A stretch of DNA of 64,000 bases from CAYVUB01 sp964454675 (GTDB lineage: Bacteria; Bacteroidota; Bacteroidia; Flavobacteriales; Flavobacteriaceae): positions 58,799 to 122,798 of the forward strand of contig CAYVUB010000005.1 of the NCBI GenBank assembly GCA_964454675.1, written 5' to 3'. The notes below the pieces were generated by a model. The model was not told the DNA's origin. It made no database searches and saw only the letters and a list, made by a program, of their open reading frames with translations. Below, piece by piece: positions 60,303 to 64,000 of the stretch. The position numbers and the translations under genes were made by a program. The stretch's first letter is position 1. Each line of letters starts with the position of its first letter.

Positions 60303-62216
60303 TTAATCTCTTACGATATAGAAGTATGAACGTCTGTTAAGCTGGTGTTCTTCAACGGTACAAGGTACGCCGTTTGAACATTTGTTAAGCAGTTGACTTT
60401 CGCCATAACCAATGGCGCTTTCTATACGCTCGGCGGCAATGCCTCTCGAGATGATATAATCTCTTGTTGATTTTGCACGACGGTCTGATAATTTCATATT
60501 GTAGCTGTCGCTGCCTCGGCTGTCTGTATGCGATTCAATCTTGATAACCATATTAGGATGTTCTCTCATTACATCCACAATGTTTTCCAATTCATATTCA
60601 GCATCTGTACGGATATTCCATTTGTCAAAATCAAAGAAAATTGGGTTTATGACAATCTGGTTATCTCTTATAAGCGGCGTTAAGTTAAGGTCTGCTTGGT
60701 GTACTTTGTTGTTTTCAAGACTGGTTGTAACTTCTTTTTTGTCGTCTTTGTAATCTTTCTTGCTTCCAAGGACGGTATAGGTTTTATCACAATCGGCTTC
60801 AAACCGGTATGCACCGTTTTCGTCTGTTGTAACGGTTTCAATGATTTTTCCGGCTTTATTGATAAGTTTTACTTCAACACCAGCCAGCGGTTCGTTGTTT
60901 CTTTCATTACGCGCAATACCTTCAATGATTTGCTTGCAAATTTCAGCATTAAAACTGTAGATATCATCACTTCCTTGTCCATCAGGTCTGTTTGATGAGA
61001 AATATCCTGTTTCGCTGTCTGCATTTTTGAAAAATGCAAAGTCATCATGGCCACTGTTGTATGGGGCACCTAAATTTTCTGGATTTGCGTTTTCATCTTT
61101 CAGAATGTTGGATTTATAAATATCCAGTAAACCGAGGTTTAAAAATCCATCAGAAGAAAAGTAAAAGGTGCTGTCTTTTGCCACAAACGGAAACATTTCA
61201 CGGCCTTCGGTGTTGATTTTAGGCCCAAGGTTTTTAGGTGTTCCGTATTTACCGTTTTCAAGAATATCGACCTCATAAATGTCGGTTTGACCGTATCCGC
61301 CTTCTCTGTCTGATACAAAATATAGTTTTTTGTTGTCGGGACTTAAAGCAGGATGTCCGGTAGAATATAGGTCATCATTAAAAGGTAATTCTTTGATGTT
61401 TTCCCAGCTGCCGCCTTCAAGAGTTGCTTTGTAAAGTTTTAAATGAGATGTTCCTTTACGGTCATAGCCTAATTTATTTCTTTTGTCAACATTATCTCTT
61501 GTAAAGTATATGGTTTGCCCATCGTTTGTGATGGCTACCGTAGCTTCGTGGTAGTTTGTGTTGATTTTTGCAGCGTTGATTGTATTGACTGTACCATATT
61601 CTTTTTTACCATTATCATCTTTTACTGTTATTTCAAAAAGATCTAAGAACGGTTCTTGATTCCAGCCATATATTTTTTTGTCATCGCCGCCTCTTGCCGA
61701 AGCAAAATATAACTTTCCGTCGTGAATGTATGAGCCAAAGTCTGAATATTTACTGTTGAAAGGTAAATTTTCAATTTCTACCACAACATTTTCGGTGGAT
61801 GATAAATCTTCATATAAGTCAAGATTGTTAGCATCAAAACCTTTTACACGGCTGTCACCGCTTTGGATATCTTTAAATTTGACAAGCCATTTGTCTGCTT
61901 CGTTATAATTACCCAAACTTCTTTGTGTCTGGATATACTTAAAGATATACTCGGGATTAACATTTTTATATTTGTTGACTGCCTTGCCGTACCAAAGTGC
62001 CGCTTGTTCGGACTTGGAGTTGTTGTAATAACAATCGCCAAGACGTGTTAAAACATGTTCACTGCTATCTCCTTTTTTTACAGCTTCTTCATACAATTCG
62101 GTTGCTTTTACGTAGGCAAAGTTTTCAAAAAACTTATCTGCCAACTTTCTTTGAGCAACCATTAGTGAGCTGCTAAGCGCAAAAATTACTATTAAAAATT
62201 TTGTTTTCATAATCAT
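60303..62216 (-). CDS. OmpA-family protein with TPR and PD40 repeats
   Basis: 637 residues (or 635 from the second ATG at 62210, which gives a cleaner signal MKTKFLIVIFALSSSLMVAQ). In order: TPR-like repeats (about 25-120), a PD40/WD40-like propeller (about 145-430), a CarboxypepD_reg-like domain (about 430-510, GIARNERNNEPLAGVEVKL), and a C-terminal OmpA domain that binds peptidoglycan (IESHTDSRGSDSYNMKLSDRRA). This is the PorE-like architecture of T9SS-associated proteins. It starts 5 bp after the PorP/SprF-like stop. Confidence 0.9.
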   Translation of the reverse strand: MIMKTKFLIVIFALSSSLMVAQRKLADKFFENFAYVKATELYEEAVKKGDSSEHVLTRLGDCYYNNSKSEQAALWYGKAVNKYKNVNPEYIFKYIQTQRSLGNYNEADKWLVKFKDIQSGDSRVKGFDANNLDLYEDLSSTENVVVEIENLPFNSKYSDFGSYIHDGKLYFASARGGDDKKIYGWNQEPFLDLFEITVKDDNGKKEYGTVNTINAAKINTNYHEATVAITNDGQTIYFTRDNVDKRNKLGYDRKGTSHLKLYKATLEGGSWENIKELPFNDDLYSTGHPALSPDNKKLYFVSDREGGYGQTDIYEVDILENGKYGTPKNLGPKINTEGREMFPFVAKDSTFYFSSDGFLNLGLLDIYKSNILKDENANPENLGAPYNSGHDDFAFFKNADSETGYFSSNRPDGQGSDDIYSFNAEICKQIIEGIARNERNNEPLAGVEVKLINKAGKIIETVTTDENGAYRFEADCDKTYTVLGSKKDYKDDKKEVTTSLENNKVHQADLNLTPLIRDNQIVINPIFFDFDKWNIRTDAEYELENIVDVMREHPNMVIKIESHTDSRGSDSYNMKLSDRRAKSTRDYIISRGIAAERIESAIGYGESQLLNKCSNGVPCTVEEHQLNRRSYFYIVRD

Positions 62217-62221
62217 TGTTT

Positions 62222-63139
62222 TTAGAAGTATCTTGGAGATTTAATACGTTTGCTTTTAAATATTTCGAACATTAACAATACCTCGTGAGTTCCGCTTGTG
62301 TATGGTCTAAGGTCTGAAATAGGATATTCATAAGCATAACCGATTCGCAATTGTTTTGAGATTTGAAAATCGGCAAGTCCACCAATAGCAGATGTTCTTT
62401 CATCAACTCTGTAGCCGGCACCAATCCAGAATACTTCGTTGAACAGGAAGTTCGCCGTAACATCAAATGATAATGGAGCTCCGTTGGTTGCTTTTAGCAA
62501 GAACGCAGGCTTAAACTTTGTTGACTCGCTTAGTTCGAATACATAACCACCTGTAAAATAGTAGCTAATGCGTTCCAGTGCTTCATAGCCACCTTCTTTG
62601 TTATAATCGGTGTTCAAAATTCTTGGAGCAGAAAGCCCTAAGTACCATTTGTTGGAGTGCCAATATACACCGGTACCAATATTTGGTGCCCAACGGTTTT
62701 CAAAACCAAATACGACTGGGTCATGAGCTTCTGATGCTTGGTATTCGGGATCTAAACTATATCCTGTAAAACCGGCTTTGATACCAAAAGCTAATTTTGT
62801 GTTTTCACCTGTTTGAATGGTGTAAGAGAAATCTCCGTATAAGTATGAGAAATTTTGATACCCGAGTTCGTCATTAATAAATGACAAACCAAGACCTATT
62901 TTCTCATTTCTTAAGGGTGTGTGCACAGACAGCGTCTGTGTGGTTGGACCTCCTTCAAGGCCAACCCACTGACTTCTGTGTAAACCAACAATACTTAAGG
63001 TTTCTCTACTTCCGGCATAAGCGGGATTTATAGAGATTGTATTGAACATATACTGTGTAAACTGAGGCAGCTGTTGCGCTACACTTGTCCAGCAATTGAA
63101 CAGTATAAAAGCGATTATGTTAAACTTTAAAAACTTCAT
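62222..63139 (-). CDS. PorP/SprF family T9SS membrane protein
   Basis: 305 residues with a signal peptide ending in SVAQQ (about 23). The beginning LPQFTQYMFNTISINPAYAGSRETLSIVGLHRSQW is the PorP/SprF family hallmark, followed by a beta-barrel. In Flavobacterium SprF-like proteins are needed for secretion of proteins with type B sorting domains. Here such a protein lies immediately upstream (12-bp gap). Confidence 0.92.
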   Translation of the reverse strand: MKFLKFNIIAFILFNCWTSVAQQLPQFTQYMFNTISINPAYAGSRETLSIVGLHRSQWVGLEGGPTTQTLSVHTPLRNEKIGLGLSFINDELGYQNFSYLYGDFSYTIQTGENTKLAFGIKAGFTGYSLDPEYQASEAHDPVVFGFENRWAPNIGTGVYWHSNKWYLGLSAPRILNTDYNKEGGYEALERISYYFTGGYVFELSESTKFKPAFLLKATNGAPLSFDVTANFLFNEVFWIGAGYRVDERTSAIGGLADFQISKQLRIGYAYEYPISDLRPYTSGTHEVLLMFEIFKSKRIKSPRYF

Positions 63140-63151
63140 AGGTTAAATTTT

Positions 63152-64000
63152 TTATTTGGTTGCAACGTAGATTGGACCTGCAAAAGGTTTTAATCCACTA
63201 TTTTTTAGATTAATAACGTAATAGTATGTTCCTGTTGGGACAGTGTTTGAGTTTCCAATAGAAGCTTTTGATGAGAATCCGTTCCAGTTATTCTGATAAT
63301 TTTTAGATTCATAAATCATTGCTCCCCAACGGTTGAATATTTGCAGTTCAACAGTAAATCCACAGGTTTCAACGCCGGTTACTGTAAAGAACTCATTAAT
63401 ACCATCGTTGTTTGCTGTTACTGTTTTTGAGATTACCACATCATTAGATGTACATGGTAATACAATACAATCATCGTTAACATTGATGGTTACTTCATAT
63501 TCAATTGGACATTCGCCCGGAATAGTTTCAGTATATAAGAACGTGTAATCACCTAAGTTTACAGAAGAAGGATCAAATGTACTGCCATCTAAAGTAGCAT
63601 TACCTGAAATAACTTCCCATTGACCTGTGGTATCTACGTTTGAATTTAATAAATCAAACAAATCTATTGAAGCGTCATCAATACATATTGCAGAATTTAT
63701 AAACTCGGTAGTAGCAGTACCTACAGTCACATTAATTGTTTGAGTGTAAGTCTGAGTGTTGCCACATTGGTCAGATACTATCCATTCTCTTATGATACTG
63801 TAGTTTGTATTAATATCACCTTGAATATCTTCAACCGGACCACTAACACTTATTTCCTGAGAACAAGCATCTTCAAATGCTAAACTTGGAGTTTGAGGTA
63901 TGCTGTCACAGGTTACATTGATAACAGCTTCAAAACCACCTAATACCGTTGGTGCTGTTGTATCTTCAATCGTGAACGTCGCTGTAGTTGACACTGCGTT
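63152..64000 (-). CDS. Large T9SS type B-sorted adhesin, C-terminal part
   Basis: 282 residues visible; the frame is open at the right edge, so the N-terminus is missing. A HYR-like repeat (TTATFTIEDTTAPTVLGGFE) is followed by beta repeats and the C-terminal type B sorting domain: ISKTVTANNDGINEFFTVTG, QIFNRWGAMIYESKNYQNNW and VPTGTYYYVINLK. Such proteins are large surface adhesins, often tied to gliding or attachment. The cargo, PorP/SprF and OmpA genes form one minus-strand operon. Confidence 0.88.
   Translation of the reverse strand, partial: NAVSTTATFTIEDTTAPTVLGGFEAVINVTCDSIPQTPSLAFEDACSQEISVSGPVEDIQGDINTNYSIIREWIVSDQCGNTQTYTQTINVTVGTATTEFINSAICIDDASIDLFDLLNSNVDTTGQWEVISGNATLDGSTFDPSSVNLGDYTFLYTETIPGECPIEYEVTINVNDDCIVLPCTSNDVVISKTVTANNDGINEFFTVTGVETCGFTVELQIFNRWGAMIYESKNYQNNWNGFSSKASIGNSNTVPTGTYYYVINLKNSGLKPFAGPIYVATK

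Noticed and set aside
1..64000. CRISPR arrays, tRNA or rRNA genes, insertion sequences, prophage or a restriction or defence system
   Set aside because: No repeat-spacer pattern, cloverleaf, transposase, integrase, capsid or nuclease/methylase gene was found; the intergenic stretches are short.

Overview
The window reads as one chromosomal stretch of a member of the Bacteroidota, most likely the family Flavobacteriaceae. The evidence is type IX secretion system (T9SS) parts and cargo (PorQ, a PorP/SprF-like protein, type A and type B C-terminal sorting domains), DUF4097 and head-GIN proteins, DUF3667, AT-rich DNA with almost no Shine-Dalgarno sequences, and promoters of the Bacteroidota kind (TTG, about 20 nt, TAnnTTTG). 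I see no tRNA, rRNA, CRISPR array, transposase, integrase or phage gene. Most of the window is core metabolism, with a few AT-rich accessory genes between conserved ones. No intergenic stretch exceeds 300 bp; the longest are 51284-51566 (283 bp) and 57749-57976 (228 bp).

Layout. 1-14138 is a menaquinone locus: a CvfB-like S1 protein cut by the left edge, menB, menA, a UPF0173 hydrolase, menC, a CPBP protease and menE. It is interleaved with a secreted YD-repeat-like protein, two small unknown ORFs, a fatty acid hydroxylase-family membrane enzyme and two translationally coupled DUF3857/transglutaminase proteins, the second apparently catalytically dead. 14233-19102 holds a secreted VWA protein with a SusC-like N-terminus, two tandem secreted paralogues and an acyl-CoA carboxylase carboxyltransferase. 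19269-23518 holds an FMN reductase, a GNAT protein, a MarR regulator, a pirin, a tiny membrane protein and EttA. 23567-31252 is mostly minus strand: histidine degradation genes hutG and hutI, DUF3667, a T9SS cargo with FG-GAP-like repeats, and fumC.

31423-39410 is an alpha-glucan cluster: GlgE, a stand-alone maltokinase, GlgB and a GH31 alpha-glucosidase, without TreS. 39512-42283 has an M48 lipoprotein peptidase, a UMF1-type MFS transporter and a small lipoprotein. 42351-45422 (minus) is an ECF sigma factor operon with a membrane anti-sigma-like protein and two repetitive beta-helix surface proteins. 45654-53402 has lon, porQ, an AT-rich secreted orphan, cmk, a LysM protein and rpsA; rpsA has a structured leader. 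53546-57748 has pyrR, pyrB, a 110-aa partner, rnz, a small orphan and pdxH, with a 100-N scaffold gap whose two flanks are the same 55 bp. 57977-64000 has a CAP-domain lipoprotein, a T9SS cargo and an adhesin/PorP-SprF/OmpA cluster that runs off the right edge.

The least explained items are the rpsA leader, which can form a pseudoknot; the sigma/anti-sigma/beta-helix operon; the SusC-like/VWA fusion; the active/dead transglutaminase pair; and a near-perfect operator-like palindrome upstream of the alpha-glucosidase. All functional calls rest on motif recognition by eye; no database search was run.
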